Shown one piece after another: positions 1 to 10,966 of a DNA stretch of 64,000 bases. The notes below the pieces were generated by a model. The model worked only from the letters and a program-made list of their open reading frames with translations, searched no databases and was not told where the DNA came from. The DNA is taken from contig NZ_CP075583.1 in NCBI RefSeq assembly GCF_023509035.1, positions 5,022,001-5,086,000 of the forward strand, read 5' to 3'. Source of the stretch: Janthinobacterium lividum. Its GTDB lineage: Bacteria > Pseudomonadota > Gammaproteobacteria > Burkholderiales > Burkholderiaceae_D. Position numbers and translations under genes: made by a program. Numbering within the stretch: position 1 is the stretch's first letter; the number at the start of each line of letters is the position of its first letter.

Positions 1-229
1 CATGCGCGACCAGTTCTTCCAGATACGCCAGGATCAGGCTCGACTCCATCAGCACCTGGCCATCGTCGGTGACCAGGGTCGGCACTTTGACGGCAGGGTT
101 GATGCTTTGTACCTTGTCGAAATCGGAAAACACCGACAGAGGCCGGTGTTCATGCTCCAGGCCCAGCACTTTCATACCAATGGCAACGCGCCGGACGTAG
201 GGCGAATCGAGCATTCCGATCAATATCAT
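1..229 (-). CDS. Glutathione S-transferase, N-terminal part (cut by window edge)
   Basis: Reading leftwards from the ATG at 229, about 76 residues are visible. They match the thioredoxin-like N-terminal domain of the GST superfamily: an N-terminal beta strand, then SPYVRRVAI where the active-site serine or cysteine of many bacterial GSTs sits, then a VPTLV segment with the conserved cis-proline, then an ESSLILAYLEE stretch that in this family contacts the gamma-glutamyl part of glutathione. The C-terminal helical domain is outside the window. The start codon overlaps the stop of the upstream hydrolase gene by ATGA, so the two are probably co-transcribed and translationally coupled. Substrate unknown; a role in glutathione-dependent detoxification is the usual inference. 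Confidence 0.85.
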   Translation of the reverse strand, partial: MILIGMLDSPYVRRVAIGMKVLGLEHEHRPLSVFSDFDKVQSINPAVKVPTLVTDDGQVLMESSLILAYLEELVAH

Positions 230-1083
230 GGTCTATTCCTCTCTGTGTGATGTACAAACGCGATGACTTGTGCAGCGACGGGCAATGGCGCGTCTTCCAT
301 CAGGAAGTGCCCGGCCTTGTCAAACAGATGCAAGCTGGCGCCAGAAATATCGCGCTGCAGCCGATGGGCATAGGCCACCGGCTGCCACTCGTCCTGCCGA
401 CCCCATAATATCTGCACCGGCATCTTCAAGTATGGTAATTTTTCGGCAAAGTCCATGGTGTAGCAGCCGTTATAGCGCGCAACCTGATGCTGATAGAACG
501 AGGGCTGGCCCACCACGCCGCACAGCGGCTCAAGGTAAGACCGCAGAAGCTCGCCCTGCATCCTGTCCTTGTGAAAAACGGCCATGCCGAGCTCGCGCGC
601 CATCGTGCTGCGATGCTCGCTGGCCGGCATCAAAGCACACCCGGCGAATTCATCGCGCATATGCTTCCAGGTGGGCGATGGCCAGGAATCGTAGCTGGGC
701 GCGTCGGCGATGCTCAAGCTGCGCAGGCGCGCCGCGTGGCCGAACGCCAGGCGCAGCGCAATGGCGCCGCCGATATCGTGGCCGAACAAATGGGTGGTGG
801 GCAGTTGCCAGTGGTCGAGCAAGGCCGCCAGCAAGGTCATTTGCGCCGCCACCGAGGTATCGGCCTCAACGGGTCGCTCCGACCGTCCGAAGCCCAGCAA
901 GTCATACAGGTGCACGTGGAAACCGGCATCAACGAACAGCGGCACCAGTTCGCGCCAGATAATGCTGTGCGCCGGCGTGCCATGCACCAGCACCAGCGGC
1001 GTGCCTGCGCCATGGATGCCGGTGGCGATACGGTGGCCGTGGATCAAGGCGTGGCCATTCAACAGCGGTTCTTGATACGTCAT
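226..1083 (-). CDS. Alpha/beta hydrolase with aspartate nucleophile (dehalogenase/epoxide hydrolase-like)
   Basis: A 285-residue cytoplasmic alpha/beta hydrolase with no signal peptide. Visible landmarks are the oxyanion-hole motif HGTP (34-37), the nucleophile elbow GHDIGG with Asp103, a candidate acid Asp231 (GRQDEW) and the catalytic His259 (AGHF). Aspartate instead of serine at the elbow is typical of haloalkane or fluoroacetate dehalogenases and epoxide hydrolases, not of esterases. The substrate cannot be read from sequence. It is coupled (ATGA) to the downstream GST gene, a pairing that fits detoxification of an electrophilic compound, and is divergent from a LysR regulator that may control it. 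Confidence 0.85.
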   Translation of the reverse strand: MTYQEPLLNGHALIHGHRIATGIHGAGTPLVLVHGTPAHSIIWRELVPLFVDAGFHVHLYDLLGFGRSERPVEADTSVAAQMTLLAALLDHWQLPTTHLFGHDIGGAIALRLAFGHAARLRSLSIADAPSYDSWPSPTWKHMRDEFAGCALMPASEHRSTMARELGMAVFHKDRMQGELLRSYLEPLCGVVGQPSFYQHQVARYNGCYTMDFAEKLPYLKMPVQILWGRQDEWQPVAYAHRLQRDISGASLHLFDKAGHFLMEDAPLPVAAQVIAFVHHTERNRP

Positions 1084-1182
1084 CAGATGTCCTTTTGTTT
1101 GCAGAACCTGCAGGCTAAGGCTAGACTCAGCATGACGCCAGTGACATTCTCTTGAACTTTAATCCAACTTTTGTCATAACCC

Positions 1183-2052
1183 ATGAATTTGCGCCTATCC
1201 GTCGACGCCCTGCGTGTGTTCAGGGCAGTGGTACAAACCGGCAGCATGAGCCAGGCCGCCAGCCTGCTCCATCTGAGCCAGTCGGCCGTCAGCTGGAAAA
1301 TCAAGCGGCTGGAGCAGCAGCTCGATTGCCAGCTGCTGGCGCGCAGCGGTGGGCTGTTTGGCACGACCGACCAGGGAGCCGTGCTGCTGCGGCATGCGGT
1401 GAACATTGTCGACGCCCACGATGATGCCATCGCCCATTTTTCGCCATCGGCGATGCACGGCCGGCTGCGCATCGGCGTGACAGAGCAGATTTCATTGACG
1501 GACGTGTTTGCGGTGCTGTCGCAGTTTTCGCATCACCACCCCAAGGTGGACGTGCAGCTGGTGGTGGAGCAAAGCCAGGTATTGCGCGAACGCTTTGCCG
1601 ACGGCGTGCTCGATGTGATTTTGCACCAGGATTTTGCCGGCACGGTGGTGCCGGGCGACACGCTGTTATGGACAGAAACGCTGCATTGGTGCGCCGCCAC
1701 GGCAGAGCAGACTTGGCCGGGGGAGACCGTCAAACTGATCACCTACGGGCCGCACTGCTTTTACCGCCGGCTGGCCGAGGAAAAGCTGGGCCAGGCCGGC
1801 ATGGCCTGGAGCGTGGGCCTGGAATGCCCGTCGGTGGCGGGCATGCTGACCGCAATTGCCGCCGGCTTGGGCACGGCGGTGGTCAATGAACGCAACTTGG
1901 GCCAGGGTATACACCGGCATGCGGCACTGGAACGGCTGGCACCGCTGCCCCGTGTCGCCAGCCTGCTGAGGGCCAATGACAAGCTGCCCGACCCGGTGCG
2001 TGACGGTTTTTGCCAGCTGCTGCTGGCGGCATTGCAGAGCAAGCGATTGTGA
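1183..2052 (+). CDS. LysR-family transcriptional regulator
   Basis: A 289-residue LysR-type regulator. The N-terminal winged helix-turn-helix is clear: DALRVFRAVVQTGSMSQAA followed by LHLSQSAVSWKIKRLEQQL. The rest is the periplasmic-binding-protein-like effector domain, weakly conserved as usual. It lies divergently from the hydrolase/GST operon across about 100 bases, the classic arrangement for a LysR regulator and its target. Inducer unknown. No good Shine-Dalgarno precedes the ATG at 1183, but it sits exactly at the expected N-terminus of the family. Confidence 0.9.
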   Translation: MNLRLSVDALRVFRAVVQTGSMSQAASLLHLSQSAVSWKIKRLEQQLDCQLLARSGGLFGTTDQGAVLLRHAVNIVDAHDDAIAHFSPSAMHGRLRIGVTEQISLTDVFAVLSQFSHHHPKVDVQLVVEQSQVLRERFADGVLDVILHQDFAGTVVPGDTLLWTETLHWCAATAEQTWPGETVKLITYGPHCFYRRLAEEKLGQAGMAWSVGLECPSVAGMLTAIAAGLGTAVVNERNLGQGIHRHAALERLAPLPRVASLLRANDKLPDPVRDGFCQLLLAALQSKRL

Positions 2053-2133
2053 GCCGACCTTGACCCGCCACGACAGCACGCCACCGCCCTGGTCTGCCAG
2101 GTTTGCATGGTGTACGCATCATGGATTCCGTCG

Positions 2134-2658
2134 CTAGCGATGCGGCCAGAGCAGGTCAGCCTTCTCGTCGTCGGTCAAGCACAAGTGCTTCCCATCCTTG
2201 TCATTGTGCGCACCGAATATTTTCTTGTAGTTGTAGGTCTTGCAGTGCAGCTTCAACCAGGCGTGGTAGTAGTCATCAAGAAAGGCGCTGAATGTCTGCT
2301 GGAAGCCTGGTTCGCTTGCGTCTTTCTCTGGCAGTTCGAAGCGGCCTATCCTGGCGACGATGTGCGCGATGTCCGGCCTGCTGACGCCGTCAAGTTTCAC
2401 GGGGTCGGGCAAGGCGATCCTGAACGCCAGCACTTCCGCGCCCTCCTCTTCCCACCATTCGCGCAAATTGAAGCGAGAGATATCTTTTCCTGTTAGTACC
2501 TGTAATCGATCCGCGAGTCTGTCGTATTCGGCGTTGTCGTCGTCCCCATGTGCGTCACAGAACTGCGCATAAGCCTGTATCGATGCCAAACTCGTGGCAT
2601 ACCTTTCTTCCGCCACAGCCAGTTGGGGCTCCAGCTCTTTCCCAGGTTTCATGGTCAT
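2134..2658 (-). CDS. Hypothetical protein coupled to ABC-2 export operon
   Basis: A 174-residue soluble acidic protein, not recognised. The start at 2658 is chosen because its ATG overlaps the stop of the upstream permease gene (ATGA), which indicates translational coupling; a second ATG two codons later is possible. The protein has an N-terminal helical region, a Trp/Glu-rich patch (REWWEEEGAEV) and a basic C-terminal part rich in Tyr, Lys and His. No signal peptide or membrane segment is seen. As last gene of the TolC-HlyD-permease operon it could be an accessory or self-protection factor, but that rests on position only. Confidence 0.6.
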   Translation of the reverse strand: MTMKPGKELEPQLAVAEERYATSLASIQAYAQFCDAHGDDDNAEYDRLADRLQVLTGKDISRFNLREWWEEEGAEVLAFRIALPDPVKLDGVSRPDIAHIVARIGRFELPEKDASEPGFQQTFSAFLDDYYHAWLKLHCKTYNYKKIFGAHNDKDGKHLCLTDDEKADLLWPHR

Positions 2659-3809
2659 CCTTGTTTGATGATGGGCGCTGGCGCCTCGGCGCGCCATCGC
2701 CACCAGCCCAGCGCCACGCAGGCCACCAGCAAGCACAGCAAGCCCGCCACTTCTTGGCGGATTTCATACAGCGAAGCGCCCATTTGATTAAGCGCAACAA
2801 AACCCTGGATGCCGGCCGTGGATGGCAGCAGCCAGCGCAGCCATTGCAGCACGACGGGCATGGACGAGACAGGCCAGGTCAGGCCAGCCAGGAACAGCAC
2901 CGGCATCGAGGTGGCGATCATCAGCTGCGTGCCCCGTTCGCGCGTGCGGAACAGCATGCCCAGCAGCATGCCGAACGCCGCTTCCGCCAGAGAGAACAGC
3001 ACCAGCAGCAAGAGCATGCCGCCGAAGTTGCCGCCACGGGGGTAATCCTGAAACCAGAAGACGAAACCGAAGAAATAGCAGCAGTTGAGGAACGCCACGC
3101 AGGCAAACGCCAGCAGCATGCCCATATACCCACCCGCCGTGCGCTTGCCCGCCAGGGGAAAACTCTTGCGCTGGTACCAGGTGCCGAACAGCATGGTCAT
3201 GCCGATCAGCAAGGTCTGCTGCACAATGAGAGTGGCTACTCCTGGCACGACATACGCGCCATAGCCTTCCTTGACGTTAAACAGGGGCACGGCGTCAAAG
3301 GCGATGGGCGAACGCTGCTGGTTGGCCTGGACGGTGGACGGTGTTCCCGCGCCCAAACGCTTGAGCTCAATACCGGCCGACACGGTGCCCACCACTTCGG
3401 CCAGGCCGTTCAAGGCCACCTTGTTGAGCATCAGATACAAGCCATTGCCCGCCACTTGCGCGTGGGCGGCGCGGCCGGCCAGCACGTCCGTCTGCAAGCC
3501 GTCGGGAATGATCAAGACGCCCATGACCTTATCGCGCCACAGCAAATCTTGCGCGACGGGCAAATCCGGCGTGACGGCCACGACTTGCAATGAAGGATGG
3601 GCCTTGGCAAAGCGTGTCAGCTGGCGCGACATGGCGCTGCGATCCTGGTCGACGACCGCCACGGGCACGCGCTGGACAATTTCCGTCGAATACGGCAGCG
3701 GATAGAAGAAGGAATAGATGATGCCGCCGATGAACAGCAAGGTCAGCGCGCCCTTGTCCGTCAGCATGGCGCGCCAGGTGGCGATAAAGGCGGACCAGCA
3801 GCTGCTCAT
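2655..3809 (-). CDS. ABC-2 type transporter permease (second of pair)
   Basis: A 384-residue membrane protein of the ABC-2 permease superfamily (YbhR/YhhJ-like). One transmembrane helix near the N-terminus (about 20-36) is followed by a large extracytoplasmic domain with the family pattern VAVVDQDRSAMSRQLTRF, then five or six helices in the C-terminal half, ending in a basic tail. The start at 3809 is chosen from the ATGA overlap with the preceding permease gene. Together with that paralogue it should form the inner-membrane channel of a tripartite exporter with the HlyD and TolC proteins upstream. No ATP-binding subunit is encoded in the operon. Confidence 0.88.
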   Translation of the reverse strand: MSSCWSAFIATWRAMLTDKGALTLLFIGGIIYSFFYPLPYSTEIVQRVPVAVVDQDRSAMSRQLTRFAKAHPSLQVVAVTPDLPVAQDLLWRDKVMGVLIIPDGLQTDVLAGRAAHAQVAGNGLYLMLNKVALNGLAEVVGTVSAGIELKRLGAGTPSTVQANQQRSPIAFDAVPLFNVKEGYGAYVVPGVATLIVQQTLLIGMTMLFGTWYQRKSFPLAGKRTAGGYMGMLLAFACVAFLNCCYFFGFVFWFQDYPRGGNFGGMLLLLVLFSLAEAAFGMLLGMLFRTRERGTQLMIATSMPVLFLAGLTWPVSSMPVVLQWLRWLLPSTAGIQGFVALNQMGASLYEIRQEVAGLLCLLVACVALGWWRWRAEAPAPIIKQG

Positions 3810-4987
3810 GCGCGCCCCCAGGCCGCAGGCGCATTCGCGCGGCGCGCCAGCAGCAATACGCCCACGGCGCCGCAGCCGATGGCAAAGCCTGCCAATATCA
3901 GCATTTCCTGTACGCCATAGCGCCACGGCGCGCCGGCCAGCCAGTATTTCGTTTGCAGTTGCAGATAATGCGTGAGCGGCAAGGCTTCCGCCCAGGCGCG
4001 CGCCGGCGCCGGCATGGCCATCAAGGGAAAGGCCTGGCCCGCAAACGCGAAGGCCGGCGCCGTGATGAAGGCGGCGCCCGACAGGGCCAAACGCAGGGAC
4101 AGGGTGGCGGCGATCAGCAAGGTGGCCAGGCCACAGTAAGCCAGCACCAGCAGCAGCATGCTCAGCAGCAAGGCCGGCAGGCTGCCCGCCACGGCCCAGC
4201 CTCGCGCCAGGCTGAAGAACAGCACGTACAACAGCGCCAACGCGCAGTAGGCGATGAGGGGAAACAGCAGCTTGGCGCCGACGGCGCGCAGCCAGCTGCC
4301 ATGGGCCGAGGCCAGCCATTGCGGCACGGTACCGTCACGCAACTCGCGTCCAATACTCGTGACGACGGCGACGACGATGAAAATCTGCAGCATGGCCGGC
4401 ATCAGGGCCAACGTTAAAAACGCTTCATAGCTGACATTGTCGTTATACAGGCTGTTCAAGGTCGTGCGGATCGGTTCGAACTGGGCTGCCGCCTGCACGC
4501 CCGACATGCCCTTTTTCACGCGCGCAGTCATCTCGATGCCAGCCGACAAGGTCGTGCTGACCGTGCGCATATCGCGCAGCAAGGCGCCCGCGTGCGAGGA
4601 AAACTGCGCGTTGTACAGCCATTGCACGGTGGCTTGCCGGCCCCCCAGCAGTTTCTGTTCGAAATCGTTCGGAATCAGCAGATAGCCAAACGCCGTGCGC
4701 TCGCGCAGCCGGTGCAGGGCTTCGTCGCTGGATGCCACTTTCGCCGCCACCTCGATGCCAGGTGAGGCGTCGAGCCAGCGCGTAAGCTGGCGCGACAAGG
4801 TGGAATTGTCGTTATCGATGACGACGATGGGCAAGTCGCGCGCGATGCCGGCCGAAAAAATCAGCCACAACATGCCGCACAGCACGACGGGAATCCAGCT
4901 GAGCATGCCGACATCCCAGAAGTCGCCGCGCAGGCGCCGCCACTCGCGCGCCAGCGCTGAAACCGGCTCTTTATCCGCTTCGCTCAT
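3806..4987 (-). CDS. ABC-2 type transporter permease (first of pair)
   Basis: A 393-residue permease, paralogous to the next gene. It has an N-terminal helix (about 29-48), the family signature in the extracytoplasmic domain (IVVIDNDNSTLSRQLTRW), and six hydrophobic segments in the C-terminal half. The extracytoplasmic domains of the two permeases resemble each other closely around the DxDxSxxSRQLTR pattern, which suggests duplication and a heterodimeric pore. It starts six bases after the HlyD-family gene and overlaps the next gene by four bases. Likely substrate class is drugs or hydrophobic metabolites, as for related exporters; not proven. Confidence 0.88.
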   Translation of the reverse strand: MSEADKEPVSALAREWRRLRGDFWDVGMLSWIPVVLCGMLWLIFSAGIARDLPIVVIDNDNSTLSRQLTRWLDASPGIEVAAKVASSDEALHRLRERTAFGYLLIPNDFEQKLLGGRQATVQWLYNAQFSSHAGALLRDMRTVSTTLSAGIEMTARVKKGMSGVQAAAQFEPIRTTLNSLYNDNVSYEAFLTLALMPAMLQIFIVVAVVTSIGRELRDGTVPQWLASAHGSWLRAVGAKLLFPLIAYCALALLYVLFFSLARGWAVAGSLPALLLSMLLLVLAYCGLATLLIAATLSLRLALSGAAFITAPAFAFAGQAFPLMAMPAPARAWAEALPLTHYLQLQTKYWLAGAPWRYGVQEMLILAGFAIGCGAVGVLLLARRANAPAAWGRA

Positions 4988-4993
4988 CGGCTA

Positions 4994-5968
4994 TCAGAGC
5001 GGTGGAAACACGACCGACATGCCCGGACGCAAGCCCTCGACCTTGATGGCGGGGCGCAAGCGGATTTCAAACGTGCGCAAGTCCGTGCCGCCCGGACGCG
5101 CCGCGCGCCACGTGGCAAAATCCGGCAGCACGGCCACGGAGCTGACCTTGAAGCTGAGCTGCTGTTTCAGCGCCGGCACGTTGGCCGTATGCGTGCTGCC
5201 CATGCTGAACGCCGCCATTTCATCTTCGCGCACCTGCAGCACGGCCCAGGCGTCGTCGAGGTTCACCAGGGTAATCACGGGGAAACCTTGCGGCGCCAGT
5301 TCGCCCGGCTGTATCTGGATCTTGCTGACCTGGCCCGCCACCGGCGCGGCGATCTTCGTTTCCGCCAGGGCGATCTGCGCTTCCGTCAACACGGCGCCCA
5401 CCTGGCGCGCCTGGGCGGCGGCCGCCGTCTTGTCTTCCGGACGGGCGCCCTTTTGCGCCATATCATATTGCGCGCGGGCAGCCTGCGCCAGCTGGTCGGC
5501 GGCGCGCCATTGCGCTTGCGCCTCGTCACGTTTCTGCTGGGCGATCACGCCTTGTTCGAACATGTTGTTGACGCGGGTATACGTGGTTTTGGCGATGGTC
5601 GCCCCCGTTTGCGCCCGCTCCCAGTTGGCTTTGGCGGCACGGACTTCCTCCGGACGCGCACCGGCTTCCGCTTTTTTCGCCACGGCATCGGCCGCCTGCG
5701 TGGCGGCCGTCGCTTGCGCGATCTTCGCGTCTACTTCCGGACTCGTCAGCTGGAACAGCAGCTCGCCTTTCGGCACCGTCTGGCCAAGCTTGACGTACAG
5801 CTCGCCCACCCTGCCCGGCACTTTCGACGAGACATTGACTTCCTGCGCATCCATCTGTCCCTGCAACGGCAGGCGCTGCGGCTGGAACGCCTGGTACAGG
5901 CCCCAGCCCACAAAGGCCAGAACAATGACAGCGGCGCCGATGGCCAATGGTTTTTTGGAGGTACTCAT
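4994..5968 (-). CDS. HlyD-family periplasmic adaptor (membrane fusion protein)
   Basis: A 324-residue membrane fusion protein. It has one N-terminal membrane anchor (about residues 9-27), a biotinyl-lipoyl half motif (VSSKVPGRVGELYVKLGQTV), a long alpha-helical hairpin rich in Ala, Gln and Lys, and the second half motif (IAAPVAGQVSKIQIQPGELA) followed by the beta-barrel domain. This architecture bridges an inner-membrane transporter to a TolC channel. It lies two bases after the TolC-family gene and six bases before the permeases, so the four genes form one operon. Confidence 0.92.
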   Translation of the reverse strand: MSTSKKPLAIGAAVIVLAFVGWGLYQAFQPQRLPLQGQMDAQEVNVSSKVPGRVGELYVKLGQTVPKGELLFQLTSPEVDAKIAQATAATQAADAVAKKAEAGARPEEVRAAKANWERAQTGATIAKTTYTRVNNMFEQGVIAQQKRDEAQAQWRAADQLAQAARAQYDMAQKGARPEDKTAAAAQARQVGAVLTEAQIALAETKIAAPVAGQVSKIQIQPGELAPQGFPVITLVNLDDAWAVLQVREDEMAAFSMGSTHTANVPALKQQLSFKVSSVAVLPDFATWRAARPGGTDLRTFEIRLRPAIKVEGLRPGMSVVFPPL

Positions 5969-5970
5969 TA

Positions 5971-7380
5971 TTATTTGTCCACAGGTAATTGGATGTCGGC
6001 CGCTGCCGCCAGGCTGCCCAGGCGCTGCGTCTCGCCCGTCGCTTCCAGCAATTGCGCCAGCCCCATCACATAGTTATAGGCCGTCTGCGCGCGCTGCGTT
6101 TCCACCTTGGCCAGGTTCAGGCGCGCGTCGACCACTTCCAGCGACGTCACTTGCCCTTGCTGGAAGGCCACCGTTTGCAAGCGGATATTTTCGCGCGCCA
6201 GCTCCACCGACGAGGCCGTGGACAAGTACTGGATGCGGGCATTTTCCAGCGCGCGCCAGTTTTTCTCGATCAGGGTGGGAATGTCGCGCTCGGCCTGGCG
6301 TGCCACGACTTCCACCTGCTCCTGGTCGAGCTTGGCGGCGGCGATCATCTTGCCCGTATTGATGCGGTGCACGAGCGGCACGGACACGACCAGGCCGATG
6401 GCCCAGTTCGAGCGCACGAGCTTTTCGCTGCCGCGATTTAAGTTGTAGTTACCGATGGCAAAAACGGTGGGCGCGTATTCCTTGCCATGCAGCTTCAGGG
6501 CTTGCTCAGCCTGCACGCGCTTGCTGTCGATCTTTTTCCAGTTCGCGTTTTCGCGCATGCCCGTGCTGATGAACGATTGCAAGGTGCCAACCGGCAAGCT
6601 ATTGACGAACAGCGGCGTGCTGGGACGCACTTGCGTGTTGACGGCAAGCAAACGGTCAAGCGCCACTTGCGCGATTTCCTCATCGCTGCGCGCCTGCGCT
6701 TCCTCGCTGCGGGCGCTGTCCAGGGCTACGTCGGCGCGCAAGCGTTCCGCACGCGAAATCAGGCCGCCCTTTTCCAGCTTGGCCGCATCGCGCTGGTGCT
6801 GCGTCACGCCGGCCGTCACTTCGGCCCGCACGGCCACCACTCTTTTCGCCAGCAGCAACTGGAAATAGCGCTGCGCCACCAGGGTGGCCAGTTGCTCTTC
6901 CGCTTCCGTGCGCTCGGCCTGGGCAGCCAGGGTCAGGCTGGAAGCGAGGCCCTTGACGGCGTCCAGGCGCCCGCCCGTGTAGATGGGCCACATGCCCAGC
7001 AAGCCGAACGAGGTCAGATCCGTCACCACTTCGCGGTTCAGGGAATTGGGAATGTGCGGCGTGGGCAAGCCGGGAATCGGTGGCAGCACCGATTCGATGC
7101 CGCCCACCACGCCCGACAAGCCGCTCGTATCGATACTCAAGTCCGTCGACAAACGGCCGCGAAACGCCGTCAAGTCCACCGAAGGGCCATCGATATTCGA
7201 CAAGGCTTCCGCCTTCAGTGTTTTTGCGCGCACGTCGAGCGCCGCGCCCTGCACGGCACCCGAGGCCTTTGCCGCTTGCTGCAGCGCTTCGTTAAAGCTC
7301 AGTGGTTCCGCCAGGGCGGGCATGGCCGCGCCCAGCGTGCTCGCCAGCAATAATGATAAGTGTCCTTGCAATCTGCCCAT
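5971..7380 (-). CDS. TolC-family outer-membrane efflux channel
   Basis: An outer-membrane factor of about 469 residues with two repeated OEP domains. Typical motifs are LSFNEALQQA after the signal peptide and the late EVVDARLNLAKVETQRAQTAYNY. I prefer the ATG at 7380 because it directly begins a signal peptide (MGRLQGHLSLLLAST, cleavage after PALA). An in-frame GTG at 7413 would add 11 residues before it. It is first gene of the exporter operon and provides the outer-membrane duct. The 180 bases upstream hold the promoter region and the terminator of the neighbouring aspD gene. Confidence 0.9.
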   Translation of the reverse strand: MGRLQGHLSLLLASTLGAAMPALAEPLSFNEALQQAAKASGAVQGAALDVRAKTLKAEALSNIDGPSVDLTAFRGRLSTDLSIDTSGLSGVVGGIESVLPPIPGLPTPHIPNSLNREVVTDLTSFGLLGMWPIYTGGRLDAVKGLASSLTLAAQAERTEAEEQLATLVAQRYFQLLLAKRVVAVRAEVTAGVTQHQRDAAKLEKGGLISRAERLRADVALDSARSEEAQARSDEEIAQVALDRLLAVNTQVRPSTPLFVNSLPVGTLQSFISTGMRENANWKKIDSKRVQAEQALKLHGKEYAPTVFAIGNYNLNRGSEKLVRSNWAIGLVVSVPLVHRINTGKMIAAAKLDQEQVEVVARQAERDIPTLIEKNWRALENARIQYLSTASSVELARENIRLQTVAFQQGQVTSLEVVDARLNLAKVETQRAQTAYNYVMGLAQLLEATGETQRLGSLAAAADIQLPVDK

Positions 7381-7502
7381 GTAGCGTCCAGTCAATGAAT
7401 GAGGGGAAAGCACGGGGTTGCCATGTTTATACTTTCACAATAGCAATTATATCTACGGATGTCTATTCCAGCCTGCACTATTGCTTACGGTAGCTGAGAC
7501 GC

Positions 7503-7533
7503 AAAAACGGGCGCCTCTTGCGGGGCGCCCGTT
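7503..7533 (-). terminator. Rho-independent terminator after aspD operon
   Basis: A perfect 10-bp GC-rich inverted repeat (7506-7515 with 7524-7533, loop of eight bases) is followed on the minus strand by a short U-run (A-run at 7503-7507 on plus). It sits about 30 bases after the aspD stop codon and before the exporter promoter region. Confidence 0.85.
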
Positions 7534-7563
7534 ACCGTCACTCGATAAACTCAAGCTGGCTAT

Positions 7564-9189
<1,626 letters not shown>

Positions 9190-9233
9190 TTATAGACTGA
9201 CAATGTTGAAGGTTCTTGCAAGTACATGCAGAC

Positions 9234-10922
9234 TCAGACGAAGGCCACAATCAGCGGCCCCAGCAAGGTCAGGAAAACGTTGGCCAAGGCATATGTGATG
9301 GCAAACGGTACGGTGGGAATCGAGTTTTGCGCCGCGTTCAGCACTTCGCCGAACGCGGGATTGGCGCTGCGCGAGCCGGACAAGGCGCCCGCGAAGATGG
9401 CGACGTTGTCATAACGCAAGATGTAGCGGCCGATCAGCATGGTCAAAATCATCGGCAGGATGGTGACCACCACGCCCACGCCAAACAGGGTCAGGCCATG
9501 TTCGCGCACGGTTTGCACGGCTTGCAGGCCGGACGTGAGGCCGACGACGGCAACGAAACCGGCCAGGCCCAGGTCTTTCAGGATTTGCACGGCGCCGCTG
9601 GGCATGTAGCCGAAGGTCTGGCGCTTGGCGCGGAACCAGCCGAATACCAGGCCCGACAACAACACGCCGCCGCCGCTGCCCAGGGTCAGCGGAATCGAAC
9701 CGATGCGCGCCACCAGCAAGCCCACCAGGAGGCCGACGACGAGGCCGGCGCCCATGTAGACGAAATCCGTCTTGGCGCTCGGCACGATCATGTAGCCCAC
9801 TTCGGCCGCCACGCGCTTGACGTCTTGCTCGGCCCCATAGATGGTCACCACGTCGCCCGTCTGCACCACGGTTTCCGCCTGCATGGGCAGGATCTTGCCC
9901 ATGCGGCTCAGTTGCACGACAAAGATGCCGTGACGCACGCCCGGCGCCGTGGCGCTGCGGATTTCACCCACCGTCTTGTTGTGATAAGCCTTGTTGGTCA
10001 GCACCATGTCGCGGCGCTGCATCACCAGCTCCATGCCTTCGACGGCAAGCAATTCCTTACCCAGCTGGGAAGAGACGCTGAGCATGGCTTCGCGCCGGCC
10101 CACCAGCAGCACGATATCGTCGGCCGCCAGCACCAGGTCCGGGCTGACGTCGATGATCTGGCCATTGCGCTTGACGCGCTCGATGGTGATGGCCGTGTTC
10201 GGATGAGCGCTTTCGATCTCCTCCACGGAGCGGCCGGCACCGGGACCCACGTCGTAGATGCGGCCGATCAAGTCAGGCGCGGCCGGCGTCTGTCCCGGCC
10301 CCAGCACCTGCACGCCCGCCTGCAGCGCCGTTTCCGCCTTGATCGCATCTTCGCGGATGGTGCGGCCCATGAGCTTTGGCAAGATATTGACGCAGACGAT
10401 GATGGCGCCAAACGAGCCGAACACATACGTCACGGCATAGCCGACGGCCACGTTGCCCTGCAAGCGCGCCACCTCGTCGGCCGCCAGGCCCAGCTTGGTG
10501 ATCGCGTCGCCCGCCGTGCCGATGATGGCAGACTGCGTCAAGCCGCCCGCCGCCACGCCGGCCGCCAGGCCCTTGTCCAGGCCAAAGACCTTGGCCAGGA
10601 TGACCACCGTCAGCAGCGCCGTCACGGCCAGCACGACGGCCAGGATGATTTCACGCACGGACTGGCGTCCCAGGGAATTGAAAAATTGCGGTCCGCTTTC
10701 ATAGCCGACCGCATAAATGAACAGGGCGAACAGCACCGACTTGACGCCGGGATCGATGGCGACGCCTACCTGGCTGACGAGTACCGCCACCAGAAGTGAA
10801 CCGGCGACCCCACCCAGCTGGAACGAGCCGAACTTGATCTTGCCGATGTAGTAGCCCACTGCCAGGGAGAGAAACAAGGCAATTTCGGGCGACTTCTTGA
10901 ATAACTCATGCAACCATTCCAT
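9234..10922 (-). CDS. aspT: AspT-type aspartate:alanine antiporter (second copy)
   Basis: A 562-residue inner-membrane transporter of the AspT/YidE/YbjL family. It has two hydrophobic AspT duplication domains of five to six helices each, with glycine-rich helices such as GYESGPQFFNSLG, separated by a cytoplasmic region holding two TrkA-C-like domains (about 200-380). The start ATG at 10922 has an AAAGG ribosome site nine bases upstream. It lies directly before aspD and 44 bases after a paralogue of equal length. Role: electrogenic exchange of aspartate for alanine; the exact substrate pair is inferred from aspD. Confidence 0.87.
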   Translation of the reverse strand: MEWLHELFKKSPEIALFLSLAVGYYIGKIKFGSFQLGGVAGSLLVAVLVSQVGVAIDPGVKSVLFALFIYAVGYESGPQFFNSLGRQSVREIILAVVLAVTALLTVVILAKVFGLDKGLAAGVAAGGLTQSAIIGTAGDAITKLGLAADEVARLQGNVAVGYAVTYVFGSFGAIIVCVNILPKLMGRTIREDAIKAETALQAGVQVLGPGQTPAAPDLIGRIYDVGPGAGRSVEEIESAHPNTAITIERVKRNGQIIDVSPDLVLAADDIVLLVGRREAMLSVSSQLGKELLAVEGMELVMQRRDMVLTNKAYHNKTVGEIRSATAPGVRHGIFVVQLSRMGKILPMQAETVVQTGDVVTIYGAEQDVKRVAAEVGYMIVPSAKTDFVYMGAGLVVGLLVGLLVARIGSIPLTLGSGGGVLLSGLVFGWFRAKRQTFGYMPSGAVQILKDLGLAGFVAVVGLTSGLQAVQTVREHGLTLFGVGVVVTILPMILTMLIGRYILRYDNVAIFAGALSGSRSANPAFGEVLNAAQNSIPTVPFAITYALANVFLTLLGPLIVAFV

Positions 10923-10966
10923 GCGGACCGCCTTTCGTGTTGAAGGAATTCTTTACTGCGTATGCC

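Noticed and set aside
2550..3593. Long plus-strand ORF rich in His, Gln and Arg opposite the permease gene
   Set aside because: It is a shadow of the strongly conserved minus-strand permease; composition is typical of antisense reading of GC-rich genes. The same holds for other long antisense ORFs (for example over tssM, nrdD, aspD and tssF).
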